Assembly: GCA_017643165.1 (NCBI GenBank)
Contig: JAEPNY010000001.1
Coordinates: 1,045,031 to 1,109,030 of the forward strand
Source: Psychroserpens sp.
GTDB lineage: Bacteria > Bacteroidota > Bacteroidia > Flavobacteriales > Flavobacteriaceae
Reading direction: 5' to 3'
Length of the DNA stretch: 64,000 nt
The first letter of the stretch is position 1. The number at the start of each line of letters is the position of its first letter. Below, piece after piece: positions 25,695 through 35,915 of this stretch. The notes under the pieces are model-generated. The model searched no databases. It was given only the letters and a program-made list of their open reading frames with translations, and was not told the DNA's origin. A program made the translations under genes and the position numbers.

Positions 25695-26069
25695 ATGCCA
25701 ACAATTTCACAATTAGTACGAAAAGGAAGAGCCAAAATAACTAAGAAGAGTAAATCGGCTGCTTTAGATTCGTGTCCGCAAAGACGTGGTGTATGTACTC
25801 GTGTTTATACAACGACACCTAAGAAACCAAACTCAGCAATGCGTAAGGTAGCAAGGGTACGTTTAACAAACGGAAACGAGGTTAATGCATACATCGGTGG
25901 TGAAGGTCACAACTTACAAGAGCACTCGATAGTATTAGTTAGAGGTGGAAGGGTAAAAGATTTACCAGGAGTTAGATATCACATCGTTCGTGGTGCTTTA
26001 GACACAGCTGGTGTTGCAGGTAGAACACAACGTAGATCTAAGTATGGTGCAAAACGCCCTAAGAAGTAA
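25695..26069 (+). CDS. rpsL: 30S ribosomal protein uS12 (RpsL)
   Basis: uS12 sits at the decoding centre and monitors codon-anticodon pairing. At 124 residues it has normal length, with the T-T-P-K-K-P-N-S-A loop near residue 40 and the L-P-G-V-R-Y-H loop near 93, both contacts to 16S helix 44. Lys is present in the P-K-K-P-N motif, the streptomycin-sensitive state by comparison with E. coli. It is the first gene of the long array that runs to rpsK. Confidence 0.98.
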   Translation: MPTISQLVRKGRAKITKKSKSAALDSCPQRRGVCTRVYTTTPKKPNSAMRKVARVRLTNGNEVNAYIGGEGHNLQEHSIVLVRGGRVKDLPGVRYHIVRGALDTAGVAGRTQRRSKYGAKRPKK

Positions 26070-26091
26070 TTTAAAACTTTAAGAAGAAGAC

Positions 26092-26568
26092 ATGAGAAAA
26101 AGACAAGCGAAAAAGAGACCTCTTTTACCAGATCCAAGATTCAACGATCAGTTAGTGACACGTTTCGTTAACATGATGATGTGGGATGGTAAGAAGTCTG
26201 TGGCGTTTAAAGTATTCTACGATGCGATTGATATTGTAGATGCTAAGAAAACAGATGACGAGAAGACTGCTTTAGAAGTTTGGAAAGATGCCTTATCTAA
26301 TGTTATGCCTCACGTAGAAGTGCGTAGTCGTAGAGTAGGTGGTGCTACATTCCAAATCCCAATGCAGATCCGTCCAGATCGTAAAGTATCTACAGCTATG
26401 AAGTGGTTGATCGGATACGCAAGAAAAAGAAATGAAAAATCTATGCCTCAAAAATTAGCTGCTGAGATCTTAGCTGCAGCTAAGGAAGAAGGTGCAGCTG
26501 TTAAGAAAAGAGTTGATACTCACAAAATGGCAGAAGCAAATAAGGCATTCTCTCACTTTAGATTTTAA
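26092..26568 (+). CDS. rpsG: 30S ribosomal protein uS7 (RpsG)
   Basis: uS7 nucleates assembly of the 30S head and contacts E-site tRNA. The 158-residue product begins M-R-K-R-Q-A-K-K-R and contains the [14 protein letters not shown] beta-hairpin and the A-N-K-A-F-S-H-F-R end typical of the family. It lies 22 bases after rpsL and 8 bases before fusA. In E. coli it is the translational repressor of the str operon; no such site is proven here. Confidence 0.98.
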   Translation: MRKRQAKKRPLLPDPRFNDQLVTRFVNMMMWDGKKSVAFKVFYDAIDIVDAKKTDDEKTALEVWKDALSNVMPHVEVRSRRVGGATFQIPMQIRPDRKVSTAMKWLIGYARKRNEKSMPQKLAAEILAAAKEEGAAVKKRVDTHKMAEANKAFSHFRF

Positions 26569-26576
26569 TAAAAAAA

Positions 26577-28703
26577 ATGGCTAGAGATTTAAAATATACA
26601 AGAAATATAGGTATCGCTGCTCACATTGATGCAGGAAAGACTACCACTACTGAACGTATTTTATATTATACAGGTGTATCTCACAAAATTGGTGAAGTAC
26701 ACGATGGAGCTGCAACTATGGACTGGATGGAGCAGGAGCAAGAAAGAGGTATTACGATTACTTCTGCTGCTACAACTTGTACATGGAATTTTCCAATGGA
26801 GAATGGTCAGCCTACTCCAGATACTAAAGGATACCACTTTAATATTATTGATACTCCTGGTCACGTTGACTTTACAGTTGAGGTGAACCGTTCGTTACGT
26901 GTATTAGATGGTTTAGTATTCTTATTTAGTGCGGTTGATGGTGTTGAGCCACAATCTGAAACTAACTGGAGATTAGCAGATAACTACAAAGTTCCTAGAA
27001 TTGGTTTCGTTAACAAAATGGACCGTCAGGGATCGAACTTTATGGCTGTATGTCAACAAGTAAAAGATATGTTGAAGTCTAACGCTGTGCCAATTGTATT
27101 GAACATTGGTGATGAAGCAGATTTTAAAGGTATCGTTGACTTAGTTAAGAACAGAGCTATTGTATGGCATGACGAAACACAAGGGGCAACTTTTGATGTT
27201 ATCGAAATTCCAGATGAATTAAAAGAAGAAGCAAAAAAATACAGAGCCTTATTAATCGAGGAGGTTGCAACGTATGATGAAAACCTTTTAGAGAAGTTCA
27301 TGGAAGATGAAGATTCAATTACAGAAGAAGAAGTGCACGCTGCACTTAGAGCTGCTGTAATGGATATGGCTATCATTCCAATGATCTGTGGTTCTGCATT
27401 TAAAAATAAAGGTGTACAGTTCTTATTAGACGCTGTATGTCGTTACTTGCCTTCTCCAACTGACAAAGAAGGTATCGTTGGAACAGATCCAAGAACTGGT
27501 GATGAGGTATTACGTAAGCCAGATGTTAAGGAGCCATTTTCAGCTTTAGCATTTAAAATTGCTACTGACCCTTATGTTGGTCGTTTAGCATTCTTTAGAG
27601 CTTACTCTGGTCGTTTAGACGCAGGTTCTTATATCCTTAACAACCGTTCAGGTAAGAAAGAGCGTATCTCTCGTATCTATCAAATGCACTCGAATAAACA
27701 AAACGCTATCGAATTTATCGAAGCAGGTGATATTGGAGCTGCTGTAGGATTTAAAGATATCAAGACTGGTGATACAATGTCTGATGAAAAGAATCCTATC
27801 GTATTAGAATCAATGGATTTCCCAGATCCAGTAATCGGTATTGCAGTTGAGCCTAAAACTAAGGCAGATGTTGATAAATTAGGTATGGCTTTAGCTAAAT
27901 TATCTGAAGAGGATCCAACATTTACAGCAAGAACAGATGAAGCTTCAGGACAGACTATTATTTCTGGAATGGGTGAGCTTCACTTAGATATTATTGTTGA
28001 CCGTTTAAAGCGTGAGTTTAAGGTTGAAGTAAACCAAGGACAACCTCAAGTAGAGTACAAAGAAGCAATTACGCAACGTGCAGAGCACAGAGAAGTTTAT
28101 AAGAAACAATCTGGTGGACGTGGTAAATTTGCTGATATCGTATTTACACTTGAGCCAGCAGATGAAGGAGCTGTAGGACTACAGTTTGAGTCTTTAATTA
28201 AAGGTGGTAATGTTCCTAAAGAATTTATCCCTTCTATTGAAAAAGGATTCAAAATGGCTATGGTGAATGGTCCTTTAGCTGGATACGAAGTAGATTCTAT
28301 GAAAGTTACGTTAACAGATGGATCATATCACGATGTGGATTCTGATCAGTTATCGTTCGAATTAGCTGCTAAATTAGGATTTAAGAATTCAGCAAAAGCC
28401 GCTAAGGCCGTAATTATGGAGCCAATCATGAAGCTTGAAGTTATTACTCCAGAAGAAAATATGGGTGATATCGTAGGTGACCTTAACCGTCGTCGTGGTC
28501 AAGTAAGTGATATGGGTGACAGAGCAGGTGCTAAAACAGTTAAGGCTACTGTGCCATTATCTGAAATGTTCGGTTATGTAACTACATTAAGAACATTATC
28601 ATCTGGTCGTGCAACGTCAACGATGGAATTTTCACACTATGCGGAAACTCCAACTAACATATCAGAAGAAGTAATCAAAGCAGCAAAAGGCGTAGAAGCT
28701 TAA
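26577..28703 (+). CDS. fusA: Elongation factor G
   Basis: EF-G drives translocation and, with RRF, ribosome recycling. The 708-residue protein has G1 [12 protein letters not shown] (about 15-26), switch [11 protein letters not shown]3 D-T-P-G-H-V-D-F, G4 N-K-M-D-R, then domains II-V including the [13 protein letters not shown] segment of domain III and the domain IV tip. No deviation from the canonical translocase is seen. Codon usage is strongly biased, as in the neighbouring ribosomal genes. Confidence 0.98.
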   Translation: MARDLKYTRNIGIAAHIDAGKTTTTERILYYTGVSHKIGEVHDGAATMDWMEQEQERGITITSAATTCTWNFPMENGQPTPDTKGYHFNIIDTPGHVDFTVEVNRSLRVLDGLVFLFSAVDGVEPQSETNWRLADNYKVPRIGFVNKMDRQGSNFMAVCQQVKDMLKSNAVPIVLNIGDEADFKGIVDLVKNRAIVWHDETQGATFDVIEIPDELKEEAKKYRALLIEEVATYDENLLEKFMEDEDSITEEEVHAALRAAVMDMAIIPMICGSAFKNKGVQFLLDAVCRYLPSPTDKEGIVGTDPRTGDEVLRKPDVKEPFSALAFKIATDPYVGRLAFFRAYSGRLDAGSYILNNRSGKKERISRIYQMHSNKQNAIEFIEAGDIGAAVGFKDIKTGDTMSDEKNPIVLESMDFPDPVIGIAVEPKTKADVDKLGMALAKLSEEDPTFTARTDEASGQTIISGMGELHLDIIVDRLKREFKVEVNQGQPQVEYKEAITQRAEHREVYKKQSGGRGKFADIVFTLEPADEGAVGLQFESLIKGGNVPKEFIPSIEKGFKMAMVNGPLAGYEVDSMKVTLTDGSYHDVDSDQLSFELAAKLGFKNSAKAAKAVIMEPIMKLEVITPEENMGDIVGDLNRRRGQVSDMGDRAGAKTVKATVPLSEMFGYVTTLRTLSSGRATSTMEFSHYAETPTNISEEVIKAAKGVEA

Positions 28704-28715
28704 AACTAAAAGAAA

Positions 28716-29021
28716 ATGAGTCAGAAAATTAGAATAAAATTAAAGTCTTACGATCATAATTTAGTTGATAAGTCTGCTGATAAGATTGTAAAAACAGTAA
28801 AAAGTACAGGTGCTGTTGTAACGGGTCCAATTCCATTACCAACACACAAGAAGATTTTCACTGTATTGCGTTCACCACACGTTAACAAGAAGTCAAGAGA
28901 ACAATTCCAATTAAGCTCTTACAAGCGCTTATTAGATATTTACTCTTCATCTTCTAAAACGATCGACGCATTAATGAAGTTAGAATTACCTAGCGGCGTT
29001 GAAGTAGAGATCAAGGTGTAA
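28716..29021 (+). CDS. rpsJ: 30S ribosomal protein uS10 (RpsJ)
   Basis: uS10 is a 30S head protein and, as NusE, a partner in transcription antitermination. The 101-residue protein has K-S-Y-D-H-N-L-V-D near the start, the G-P-I-P-L-P-T loop and the [12 protein letters not shown] finger. It begins 12 bases after fusA, so the str and S10 clusters are joined. The 142-base gap that follows is by far the largest inside the array up to rpsK and contains the attenuator-like element. Confidence 0.98.
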   Translation: MSQKIRIKLKSYDHNLVDKSADKIVKTVKSTGAVVTGPIPLPTHKKIFTVLRSPHVNKKSREQFQLSSYKRLLDIYSSSSKTIDALMKLELPSGVEVEIKV

Positions 29022-29030
29022 GTGAAACTA

Positions 29031-29129
29031 TCGCTTAATTAAAAGCGAAGAACATGTCCGGAGCTGCGTGCGAAGGAAAAACGGTAAAAATACAATTCAA
29101 GGTCGAATGTATTTTCGGCCTTGAGTTTT
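29031..29129 (+). promoter_or_regulatory. Attenuator-like leader between rpsJ and rplC
   Basis: The gap 29022-29163 holds a first hairpin (29031-29036 with 29043-29048) and then two hairpins that cannot form together. A terminator-like stem pairs 29094-29107 with 29114-29127 (14 bp with two wobbles, 6-base loop) and ends in TTTT at 29126-29129. An alternative stem pairs 29087-29098 with 29105-29115 (11 bp plus one bulged A) and would destroy it. This is the layout of transcription attenuation; the regulator would most simply be a ribosomal protein such as L4, which is inference. Confidence 0.5.
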
Positions 29130-29163
29130 AATGAATAAGTAATAATAAATTAAATTAATAATT

Positions 29164-29781
29164 ATGTCTGGGTTAATAGGAAGAAAAATCGGTATGACCA
29201 GCATTTTCGATGAAAATGGAAAGAACATTCCATGTACAGTAATCGAAGCTGGGCCATGTATCGTTACCCAAGTCAGAACCGAAGAGGTAGACGGGTACAA
29301 TGCCCTTCAACTAGGTTTCGATGACAAGACAGAAAAAAGTGCTACAAAAGCTGAAATTGGTCACGCCAAGAAAGCTGGTACTTCTGTTAAAGCAAAAGTC
29401 GCGGAATTTAGTGGATTTGAAGGTGAATACAAATTAGGAGATGCGATTACAGTTGAGCACTTTGTAGAAGGTGAGTTTGTGGATATCGCTGGAACTTCTA
29501 AAGGTAAAGGTTTCCAAGGTGTTGTAAAGCGCCATGGATTTGGAGGAGTTGGTCAAGCAACGCATGGTCAACACAACCGTTTAAGAGCTCCTGGTTCTAT
29601 TGGTGCTGCATCATATCCTGCGAGAGTATTCAAAGGTATGAAAATGGCCGGAAGAATGGGTGGCGAAAGAGTGAAAGTTGAAAATTTAAGAGTATACAAA
29701 GTAGTTCCTGAAAAGAACTTACTAGTAGTTAAAGGATGTGTTCCTGGACACAAAAACTCTTATGTAATTATCGAGAAGTAA
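29164..29781 (+). CDS. rplC: 50S ribosomal protein uL3 (RplC)
   Basis: uL3 reaches from the 50S surface to the peptidyl transferase centre. The 205-residue product starts [10 protein letters not shown] and has the central extension with [15 protein letters not shown] around residues 133-147, whose Gln is a candidate for N5-methylation. The stop codon overlaps the rplD start by one base (TAATG), which indicates coupled translation. Confidence 0.97.
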   Translation: MSGLIGRKIGMTSIFDENGKNIPCTVIEAGPCIVTQVRTEEVDGYNALQLGFDDKTEKSATKAEIGHAKKAGTSVKAKVAEFSGFEGEYKLGDAITVEHFVEGEFVDIAGTSKGKGFQGVVKRHGFGGVGQATHGQHNRLRAPGSIGAASYPARVFKGMKMAGRMGGERVKVENLRVYKVVPEKNLLVVKGCVPGHKNSYVIIEK

Positions 29782-30410
29782 TGAAAGTAGCAGTTTTAGA
29801 TATCAACGGAAAAGACACGGGTAGAAAAGCAGAGCTTTCTAAAGCAGTGTTCGGAATTGAGCCTAATAATCACGCTGTATACTTAGACGTTAAGCAGTAT
29901 TTAGCTAACCAACGTCAAGGAACGCATAAAGCGAAAGAAAGAGGGGAGATTACAGGAAGTACACGTAAGATCAAAAAACAAAAGGGTACTGGTACAGCGA
30001 GAGCTGGTAGTATCAAGTCTGGTGTATTTAAAGGTGGTGGACGTATGTTCGGACCAAGACCTAGAAACTACAGCTTCAAATTAAATAAAAACTTGAAGCG
30101 TTTAGCACGTAAATCAGCCTTATCAATGAAAGCAACTGATAAAGATATCGTTGTTTTAGAGGACTTCAATTTTGAAGCTCCAAAAACAAAGAACTTTACA
30201 GCAGTATTGAAAGCGCTTGATATCCAAGACAAAAAATCATTGTTTGTGTTGGGAGCGTCGAATAATAATGTATATTTGTCATCACGAAATTTCAAGGGCT
30301 CTGAAGTTGTAACTAACTCAGAATTAAGCACTTATAAAATTTTAAATGCAAATAAATTAGTCCTTTTAGAGAGTTCTTTAGAAGGAATTGAATCGAATTT
30401 AAGTAAATAA
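29781..30410 (+). CDS. rplD: 50S ribosomal protein uL4 (RplD)
   Basis: uL4 lines the exit tunnel and in E. coli also represses its own operon. The ATG at 29781 overlaps the rplC stop by one base and gives [10 protein letters not shown], the conserved start; a longer frame from 29736 would only read through rplC. The 209-residue protein has the tunnel loop with [18 protein letters not shown], followed by G-G-G-R-M-F-G-P. Confidence 0.97.
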   Translation: MKVAVLDINGKDTGRKAELSKAVFGIEPNNHAVYLDVKQYLANQRQGTHKAKERGEITGSTRKIKKQKGTGTARAGSIKSGVFKGGGRMFGPRPRNYSFKLNKNLKRLARKSALSMKATDKDIVVLEDFNFEAPKTKNFTAVLKALDIQDKKSLFVLGASNNNVYLSSRNFKGSEVVTNSELSTYKILNANKLVLLESSLEGIESNLSK

Positions 30411-30417
30411 GAAGACC

Positions 30418-30708
30418 ATGAGTATCTTAATTAAACCTATTATCACTGAAAAAGCAACAGCCGACAGCGAGTTAAAAAACAGCTTTTGGTTTCAGGTGAA
30501 CACGAAGGCGAACAAGGTAGAAATCAAGAAAGCGGTGGAAGCGGCTTACGGGGTCTCTGTTGAAAAAGTTCGTACTATAAATGTCCGACCAGAACGTAGT
30601 ACTCGTTATACAAAAACTGGTATTCAACATGGTAAAACTAATGCTACTAAAAAAGCAATAGTACAACTGGCGGAAGGTGAGACAATTGATTTATACAGTA
30701 ACATGTAA
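30418..30708 (+). CDS. rplW: 50S ribosomal protein uL23 (RplW)
   Basis: uL23 sits at the tunnel exit and docks trigger factor and SRP. The 96-residue protein shows the L-I-K-P-I-I-T-E-K-A-T start and V-N-T-K-A-N-K-V-E-I-K-K-A-V-E. It lies 7 bases after rplD and 10 before rplB. No unusual feature was seen. Confidence 0.96.
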   Translation: MSILIKPIITEKATADSELKNSFWFQVNTKANKVEIKKAVEAAYGVSVEKVRTINVRPERSTRYTKTGIQHGKTNATKKAIVQLAEGETIDLYSNM

Positions 30709-30718
30709 TTAGACAAAA

Positions 30719-31546
30719 ATGTCAGTAAGAAAATTAAAACCGATCACATCAGCTCAGCGTTTTAGAGTAGTAAATGGATTTGACGCCATCACTACTGATA
30801 AGCCGGAGAAGAGTTTATTAGCTCCGAAAAAAAGAACTGGTGGTAGAAACAGTCAAGGAAAAATGACAATTCGCCAAAGAGGTGGAGGTCATAAAAGAAA
30901 GTATCGTATCATCGATTTCAAACGTAACAAAACTGGAATTCCAGCAGAAGTTAAGTCGATCGAGTATGATCCAAACAGAACGGCGTTTATCGCATTATTG
31001 AACTATCAAGATGGTGAGAAGCGTTACATTATTGCTCAAAATGGTTTACAAGTTGGGCAAAATGTAGTGTCTGGAAGTGAAGGTGTAGCTCCAGAAATTG
31101 GAAATGCAATGCCGTTAAGTCAAATTCCATTAGGAACTATTATTTCTTGTATTGAATTACGTCCTGGACAAGGAGCAGTAATGGCAAGAAGTGCTGGTGC
31201 ATTTGCACAGTTAATGGCAAGAGATGGAAAATTTGCTACAGTGAAATTACCTTCTGGTGAGACACGTATGATCTTAACAGAATGTATGGCTACAATTGGA
31301 GTTATCTCTAACTCTGACCATCAATTAACCGTATCAGGTAAAGCTGGACGTTCAAGATGGTTAGGTAGAAGACCAAGAGTAAGACCAGTAGTAATGAACC
31401 CAGTTGATCACCCAATGGGTGGTGGTGAAGGTAAGTCTTCAGGAGGACACCCAAGATCAAGAAACGGTATTCCAGCGAAAGGTTACAGAACACGTTCTAA
31501 GACCAAAGCGAGTAATAAATATATTGTAGAACGTAGAAAGAAATAA
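30719..31546 (+). CDS. rplB: 50S ribosomal protein uL2 (RplB)
   Basis: uL2 is needed for subunit joining and supports the peptidyl transferase centre. The 275-residue protein has [14 protein letters not shown] near 45-58 and the functional loop D-H-P-M-G-G-G-E-G in the C-terminal part with its conserved His. The SH3-like region G-T-I-I-S-C-I-E-L lies between. Its length is normal for bacteria. Confidence 0.98.
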   Translation: MSVRKLKPITSAQRFRVVNGFDAITTDKPEKSLLAPKKRTGGRNSQGKMTIRQRGGGHKRKYRIIDFKRNKTGIPAEVKSIEYDPNRTAFIALLNYQDGEKRYIIAQNGLQVGQNVVSGSEGVAPEIGNAMPLSQIPLGTIISCIELRPGQGAVMARSAGAFAQLMARDGKFATVKLPSGETRMILTECMATIGVISNSDHQLTVSGKAGRSRWLGRRPRVRPVVMNPVDHPMGGGEGKSSGGHPRSRNGIPAKGYRTRSKTKASNKYIVERRKK

Positions 31547-31556
31547 TTGAGATAAT

Positions 31557-31835
31557 ATGGCACGTTCATTAAAAAAAGGACCTTACATCCACTATAAATT
31601 GAATAAGAAAGTTGCTGAAAATGTAGCAGCTAACAAAAAGACGGTAATCAAAACGTGGTCAAGAGCCTCAATGATTTCTCCAGACTTTGTTGGTCAAACT
31701 ATCGCTGTTCACAACGGACGTCAATTCGTTCCAGTATATATTACTGAGAATATGGTAGGTCATAAATTAGGAGAATTTTCACCAACACGTTCGTTTAGAG
31801 GACACGCTGGTGCAAAAAATAAAGGAAAAAAATAG
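31557..31835 (+). CDS. rpsS: 30S ribosomal protein uS19 (RpsS)
   Basis: uS19 forms part of the 30S head and the intersubunit bridge. The 92-residue protein has R-S-L-K-K-G-P-Y at the start, the [12 protein letters not shown] segment and the K-L-G-E-F-S-P-T-R ending region. It follows rplB by 10 bases and precedes rplV by 6. Confidence 0.97.
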   Translation: MARSLKKGPYIHYKLNKKVAENVAANKKTVIKTWSRASMISPDFVGQTIAVHNGRQFVPVYITENMVGHKLGEFSPTRSFRGHAGAKNKGKK

Positions 31836-31841
31836 TAAGCT

Positions 31842-32249
31842 ATGGGAAGTCGTAAAAAACAAATGGCAGACGCTATTAAGGAAGGCAGAAAAAATGTTGC
31901 ATTTGCAAAATTGAATAACTGCCCAACCTCACCAAGAAAAATGCGCTTAGTAGCAGATTTGGTAAGAGGTCAAGAAGCTGAAAAGGCATTACAGATCTTA
32001 AGATTTAGTCAGAAGGAAGCATCACGCAGATTAGAGAAGTTATTACTTTCTGCAATTGCTAACTGGCAAGCTAAGAATGAAGACGCAGCTATCGAAGATG
32101 CAGATTTATTCGTACAAGAGATCAGAGTTGATGGCGGATCTATGTTAAAGAGATTACGTCCAGCACCTCAAGGTCGTGCTCACAGAATTAGAAAAAGATC
32201 TAATCACGTAACCGTTGTGATTGGAGCTAAAAATAACACACAAGCTTAA
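31842..32249 (+). CDS. rplV: 50S ribosomal protein uL22 (RplV)
   Basis: uL22 has a globular surface domain and a hairpin that lines the exit tunnel. The 135-residue protein is longer than the E. coli form by about 25 residues, mainly an N-terminal [14 protein letters not shown] extension. The family segment [14 protein letters not shown] and the tunnel hairpin [15 protein letters not shown] are clear. ATG 31842 follows rpsS by 6 bases, supporting the extended start. Confidence 0.96.
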   Translation: MGSRKKQMADAIKEGRKNVAFAKLNNCPTSPRKMRLVADLVRGQEAEKALQILRFSQKEASRRLEKLLLSAIANWQAKNEDAAIEDADLFVQEIRVDGGSMLKRLRPAPQGRAHRIRKRSNHVTVVIGAKNNTQA

Positions 32250-32257
32250 ATAGAGAT

Positions 32258-32974
32258 ATGGGACAAAAGACAAATCCAATCGGAAATCGTTTAGGAATTA
32301 TCAGAGGATGGGAATCTAACTGGTATGGTGGAAATGATTATGGAGACAAACTTGCTGAAGACGATAAGATCAGAAAGTATATCCATGCTCGTTTATCTAA
32401 AGCTAGTGTATCCAGAGTAATCATTGAGCGTACGCTTAAACTTGTAACCGTTACTATCACTACTGCCAGACCTGGTATCATTATCGGTAAAGGTGGTCAA
32501 GAGGTAGACAAGTTAAAAGAAGAGCTTAAGAAAATTACTGGAAAAGAAGTTCAGTTAAACATCTTTGAAATCAAAAGACCTGAACTTGATGCGCATTTAG
32601 TGGGATCAAGTATTGCAAGACAAATAGAGAATCGTATCTCTTACCGTCGTGCAATCAAAATGGCTATCGCTGCTGCAATGCGTATGAATGCTGAAGGGAT
32701 CAAAATCCAGATCAGTGGTCGTTTAAATGGTGCTGAAATGGCACGTAGCGAACACTACAAAGAAGGACGTATTCCTTTATCTACGTTTAGAGCTGATATT
32801 GATTATGCTTTAGTTGAGGCACATACTACTTACGGTAGACTAGGTGTTAAAGTATGGATCATGAAAGGTGAAGTATACGGAAAAAGAGAACTTTCTCCAT
32901 TAGTTGGCTTGTCTAAGAAGCAAGGTGGCAAGTCTGGAGGACGCGGTGGGAACAAATCTCGTCGTAGAAAGTAA
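32258..32974 (+). CDS. rpsC: 30S ribosomal protein uS3 (RpsC)
   Basis: uS3 lies at the mRNA entry tunnel and helps unwind mRNA. The 238-residue product opens with [12 protein letters not shown] and has the KH domain loop P-G-I-I-I-G-K-G-G near 74-82. The C-terminal half has [12 protein letters not shown] and a Gly/Lys/Arg-rich tail. It begins 8 bases after rplV. Confidence 0.98.
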   Translation: MGQKTNPIGNRLGIIRGWESNWYGGNDYGDKLAEDDKIRKYIHARLSKASVSRVIIERTLKLVTVTITTARPGIIIGKGGQEVDKLKEELKKITGKEVQLNIFEIKRPELDAHLVGSSIARQIENRISYRRAIKMAIAAAMRMNAEGIKIQISGRLNGAEMARSEHYKEGRIPLSTFRADIDYALVEAHTTYGRLGVKVWIMKGEVYGKRELSPLVGLSKKQGGKSGGRGGNKSRRRK

Positions 32975-32992
32975 TTTTTAAAGAAAAGTAAA

Positions 32993-33412
32993 ATGTTACA
33001 ACCGAAAAGAACAAAATTTCGTAAAGTCCAAAAAGGACGTATGAAAGGAAATACCGGAAGAGGTCATAGACTTTCTAATGGTATGTTTGGTATAAAATCT
33101 TTAGATGCTAACTTCTTGACATCTCGTCAGATCGAAGCGGCTCGTATCGCAGCGACACGTTACATGAAGAGAGAGGGTCAGTTATGGATTAAAGTATTTC
33201 CAGACAAACCGATCACTAAGAAGCCTTTAGAAGTACGTATGGGTAAAGGTAAAGGTGCTGTAGAATATTGGGTAGCTGTTGTTAAACCAGGTAGAATTAT
33301 CTTCGAAGTTGGTGGAGTACCAATGGATGTTGCTAAGGAAGCTTTACGTTTAGCGGCGCAAAAGTTACCAGTAAGAACTAAGTTTTTAATAGCTCGAGAT
33401 TACGAAGCTTAA
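32993..33412 (+). CDS. rplP: 50S ribosomal protein uL16 (RplP)
   Basis: uL16 organises the A site of the 50S and contacts tRNA. The 139-residue protein begins [11 protein letters not shown] and contains G-R-G-H-R-L-S-N-G, the E-A-A-R-I-A-A-T-R segment near 46-54 and the [11 protein letters not shown] loop. The Arg in the R-M-G-K-G motif equivalent to the hydroxylation site of E. coli is present. Confidence 0.97.
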   Translation: MLQPKRTKFRKVQKGRMKGNTGRGHRLSNGMFGIKSLDANFLTSRQIEAARIAATRYMKREGQLWIKVFPDKPITKKPLEVRMGKGKGAVEYWVAVVKPGRIIFEVGGVPMDVAKEALRLAAQKLPVRTKFLIARDYEA

Positions 33413-33423
33413 TATAGAGAATT

Positions 33424-33615
33424 ATGAAGCAAGCAGAAATTAAACAGCTATCAGTAGCTGAGTTACAAGAAAAACTTAGCGAGACTAAAAAGAGTTATGC
33501 AGACCTTAAAATGGCTCATGCGATCTCTCCATTAGATAATCCAATTCAGTTACGTAACGTACGTCGTAGTGTAGCGAGAATTGCAACAGAATTAACTAAA
33601 AGAGAAATACAATAA
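33424..33615 (+). CDS. rpmC: 50S ribosomal protein uL29 (RpmC)
   Basis: This 63-residue helical-hairpin protein sits beside the tunnel exit next to uL23. Its start, K-Q-A-E-I-K-Q-L-S-V-A-E-L, and the central I-S-P-L-D-N-P-I-Q-L-R-N-V-R-R segment are typical. It lies 11 bases after rplP and 18 before rpsQ. Confidence 0.95.
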   Translation: MKQAEIKQLSVAELQEKLSETKKSYADLKMAHAISPLDNPIQLRNVRRSVARIATELTKREIQ

Positions 33616-33633
33616 TTGTATTCCGGCTGAAAG

Positions 33634-33891
33634 ATGGAAAAAAGAAATTTAAGAAAAGAGCGTATAGGTGTTGTTACTAGCAACAAAATGCAGAAATCAA
33701 TCGTGGTTTCAGAAGTTAAAAAAGTAAAACACCCTATGTACGGAAAGTTCGTTTTGAAAACAAAGAAATATGTTGCTCACGACGAAACAAACGACTGTAA
33801 TATTGGAGATACTGTAAAGATCATGGAAACACGACCTTTAAGTAAATCTAAATGTTGGAGATTAGTAGAAATAATTGAAAGAGCGAAGTAA
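33634..33891 (+). CDS. rpsQ: 30S ribosomal protein uS17 (RpsQ)
   Basis: uS17 binds 16S helices 7 and 11 early in assembly. The 85-residue OB-fold protein shows [16 protein letters not shown] and the P-L-S-K-S-K-C-W-R end motif. The rplN start follows 2 bases after its stop. Confidence 0.97.
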   Translation: MEKRNLRKERIGVVTSNKMQKSIVVSEVKKVKHPMYGKFVLKTKKYVAHDETNDCNIGDTVKIMETRPLSKSKCWRLVEIIERAK

Positions 33892-33893
33892 TT

Positions 33894-34262
33894 ATGGTAC
33901 AACAAGAATCAAGATTAAAAGTAGCTGATAACACTGGAGCGAAAGAAGTTTTAACTATTCGTGTTCTAGGTGGAACTAAAAGAAGATACGCTTCTATTGG
34001 AGACAAAATTGTTGTTTCTGTTAAAGATGCGACTCCTAATGGAAACATTAAAAAAGGAGCAGTATCAACAGCAGTAGTTGTGCGTACTAAGAAAGAAGTA
34101 AGACGTCCAGATGGGTCTTACATCAGATTCGATGATAATGCATGTGTATTATTAAACCCAACGGGTGAAATGAGAGGAACACGTGTTTTCGGACCTGTAG
34201 CTAGAGAACTTCGTGATAGACAATTCATGAAAATTGTTTCATTAGCACCAGAAGTGCTTTAA
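33894..34262 (+). CDS. rplN: 50S ribosomal protein uL14 (RplN)
   Basis: uL14 lies on the 50S interface and is the docking site of the ribosome silencing factor RsfS, which is also encoded in this window (59856-60227). The 122-residue protein has the [16 protein letters not shown] start, G-D-K-I-V-V-S-V-K and the [13 protein letters not shown] end. The stop overlaps the next start by one base. Confidence 0.98.
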   Translation: MVQQESRLKVADNTGAKEVLTIRVLGGTKRRYASIGDKIVVSVKDATPNGNIKKGAVSTAVVVRTKKEVRRPDGSYIRFDDNACVLLNPTGEMRGTRVFGPVARELRDRQFMKIVSLAPEVL

Positions 34263-34585
34263 TGACTAATAAGATGACAAAGATTAAAATTAAATCAGGA
34301 GATACTGTTCAAGTTATTGCTGGAGACCACAAAGGTACAGAAGGTAAAGTACTTAAAGTATTAAGAGATAAGAACAAAGCCATCATTGAAGGTGTGAACA
34401 TGGTAAAGAAACACATGAAACCAAGTGCACAAAATCCTCAAGGTGGAATTGTTGAGAAAGAAGCACCAATTCACATTTCTAACTTATCATTGTTAACCTC
34501 TAAAGGGGAAACAACTCGTGTAGGTTTTAAAATGGAAGGTGACAAGAAAGTAAGATTTTCAGTAAAATCAAATGAAGTAATATAG
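34262..34585 (+). CDS. rplX: 50S ribosomal protein uL24 (RplX)
   Basis: uL24 initiates 50S assembly by binding the 5' domain of 23S rRNA. The KOW motif [18 protein letters not shown] is near residues 13-30 of this 107-residue form. The start is ambiguous: ATG 34262 overlaps the rplN stop (TAATG) and is taken here, while ATG 34274 gives [10 protein letters not shown], the start more usual among relatives. Confidence 0.95.
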   Translation: MTNKMTKIKIKSGDTVQVIAGDHKGTEGKVLKVLRDKNKAIIEGVNMVKKHMKPSAQNPQGGIVEKEAPIHISNLSLLTSKGETTRVGFKMEGDKKVRFSVKSNEVI

Positions 34586-34587
34586 TT

Positions 34588-35139
34588 ATGGCTTATACTC
34601 CAAGATTAAAACAAGAGTACAACGATAAAGTAATCGCGGCTCTTACAGAAGAATTCGGCTATAAAAATGTAATGCAAGTACCTAAGCTTGAAAAGATCGT
34701 TCTTTCAAGAGGTGTTGGTGCTGCTGTAGCTGATAAGAAATTAATTGATCACGCAGTAGAAGAATTAACTACCATTACTGGTCAGAGAGCAGTAGCGACT
34801 ATTTCTAAGAAAGACGTTGCATCATTCAAATTACGTAAAGGTATGCCAATTGGTGCGCGTGTTACGTTAAGAGGTGAGCGCATGTATGAGTTCTTAGATA
34901 GATTAGTAACGTCTGCTTTACCACGAGTTAGAGATTTCAACGGAATCAAAGCTACAGGCTTTGACGGAAGAGGAAACTACAACTTGGGTGTTACTGAGCA
35001 AATCATTTTCCCAGAGATCAACATTGACAAGATCAACAAAATCTCAGGAATGGATATTACATTCGTTACATCTGCTGATACAGATAAAGAAGCAAAATCG
35101 TTATTAACTGAATTGGGATTACCTTTTCAAAAGAACTAA
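34588..35139 (+). CDS. rplE: 50S ribosomal protein uL5 (RplE)
   Basis: uL5 binds 5S rRNA in the central protuberance. The 183-residue product has Y-T-P-R-L-K-Q-E-Y near the start, the [11 protein letters not shown] strand (canonical N-x-G-V-G replaced by S-R-G-V-G), the [14 protein letters not shown] segment and [14 protein letters not shown]. Length is normal. Confidence 0.97.
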   Translation: MAYTPRLKQEYNDKVIAALTEEFGYKNVMQVPKLEKIVLSRGVGAAVADKKLIDHAVEELTTITGQRAVATISKKDVASFKLRKGMPIGARVTLRGERMYEFLDRLVTSALPRVRDFNGIKATGFDGRGNYNLGVTEQIIFPEINIDKINKISGMDITFVTSADTDKEAKSLLTELGLPFQKN

Positions 35140-35142
35140 GAT

Positions 35143-35412
35143 ATGGCTAAAGAATCAATGAAAGCCCGTGAGGTGAAAAGAGCAAAGACTGTAGCTAAAT
35201 ATGCTGAGAAGCGCAAAGCTTTAAAAGAAGCTGGCGATTACGAAGCATTACAGAAGTTACCGAAAAATGCTTCTCCAATTAGAATGCACAATAGATGTAA
35301 GCTAACTGGACGACCAAAGGGTTACATGAGAACTTTTGGAATTTCACGTGTAACATTCCGTGAAATGGCAAACCAAGGTTTGATTCCAGGTGTTAAGAAA
35401 GCATCTTGGTAG
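35143..35412 (+). CDS. rpsN: 30S ribosomal protein uS14 (RpsN), zinc-free type
   Basis: uS14 completes the 30S head. This is the longer, 89-residue form: it has [20 protein letters not shown] but only a single Cys, so the C-x-x-C zinc knuckle is absent. It lies 3 bases after rplE. The 86 bases to rpsH contain the hairpin noted separately. Confidence 0.97.
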   Translation: MAKESMKAREVKRAKTVAKYAEKRKALKEAGDYEALQKLPKNASPIRMHNRCKLTGRPKGYMRTFGISRVTFREMANQGLIPGVKKASW

Positions 35413-35418
35413 ACAACC

Positions 35419-35478
35419 ATCGCTGAGCGAAAAAACAGAATTATAAATTGGTTTCAGGTTCGAGAAGTATCGAAAACC
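35419..35478 (+). promoter_or_regulatory. Structured leader between rpsN and rpsH
   Basis: A short TCGC/GCGA hairpin (about 35420-35430) is followed by a longer bulged hairpin: GGTT (35450-35453) pairs with AACC (35475-35478), and TTCGA (35459-35463) with TCGAA (35470-35474), leaving a 5-base bulge on the left side. In other bacteria S8 controls the spc genes through a bulged hairpin; the resemblance is only general. Confidence 0.3.
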
Positions 35479-35498
35479 GTTACCGTAAATTAATATCA

Positions 35499-35897
35499 AT
35501 GAATACAGATCCAATTGCTGATTACTTAACAAGAATCAGAAATGCAGTGAAGGCTAACCACAGAGTGGTAGAAATTCCTGCATCAAACTTAAAAAAGGAG
35601 ATAACTAAAATTTTATTCGATCAAGGATATATTTTAAGTTACAAATTTGACGATTCATCTGTTCAAGGTACAATCAAAATCGCTTTGAAGTACAACAAGG
35701 ACACTAAAGAATCTGTCATTAGAAAAATACAACGAATCAGTACACCAGGTTTACGTAGGTACGCTGGAGCAAAAGAAATGCCTAGAATATTAAATGGTTT
35801 AGGTATTGCTATTGTTTCTACTTCTAAAGGAGTAATTACAGGTAAGCAGGCAGAAAGAGAAAACGTAGGTGGTGAAGTATTGTGTTACGTTTACTAA
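35499..35897 (+). CDS. rpsH: 30S ribosomal protein uS8 (RpsH)
   Basis: uS8 binds the central domain of 16S rRNA. ATG 35499 gives the conserved N-T-D-P-I-A-D-Y-L-T-R-I-R-N-A start and 132 residues, the family length; an upstream in-frame extension to 35448 reads through the structured leader and is rejected. The S-T-P-G-L-R-R-Y and G-I-A-I-V-S-T-S-K-G segments, which contact rRNA, are present. Confidence 0.97.
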   Translation: MNTDPIADYLTRIRNAVKANHRVVEIPASNLKKEITKILFDQGYILSYKFDDSSVQGTIKIALKYNKDTKESVIRKIQRISTPGLRRYAGAKEMPRILNGLGIAIVSTSKGVITGKQAERENVGGEVLCYVY

Positions 35898-35915
35898 TTA
35901 AAAGCAGAAAGAACA

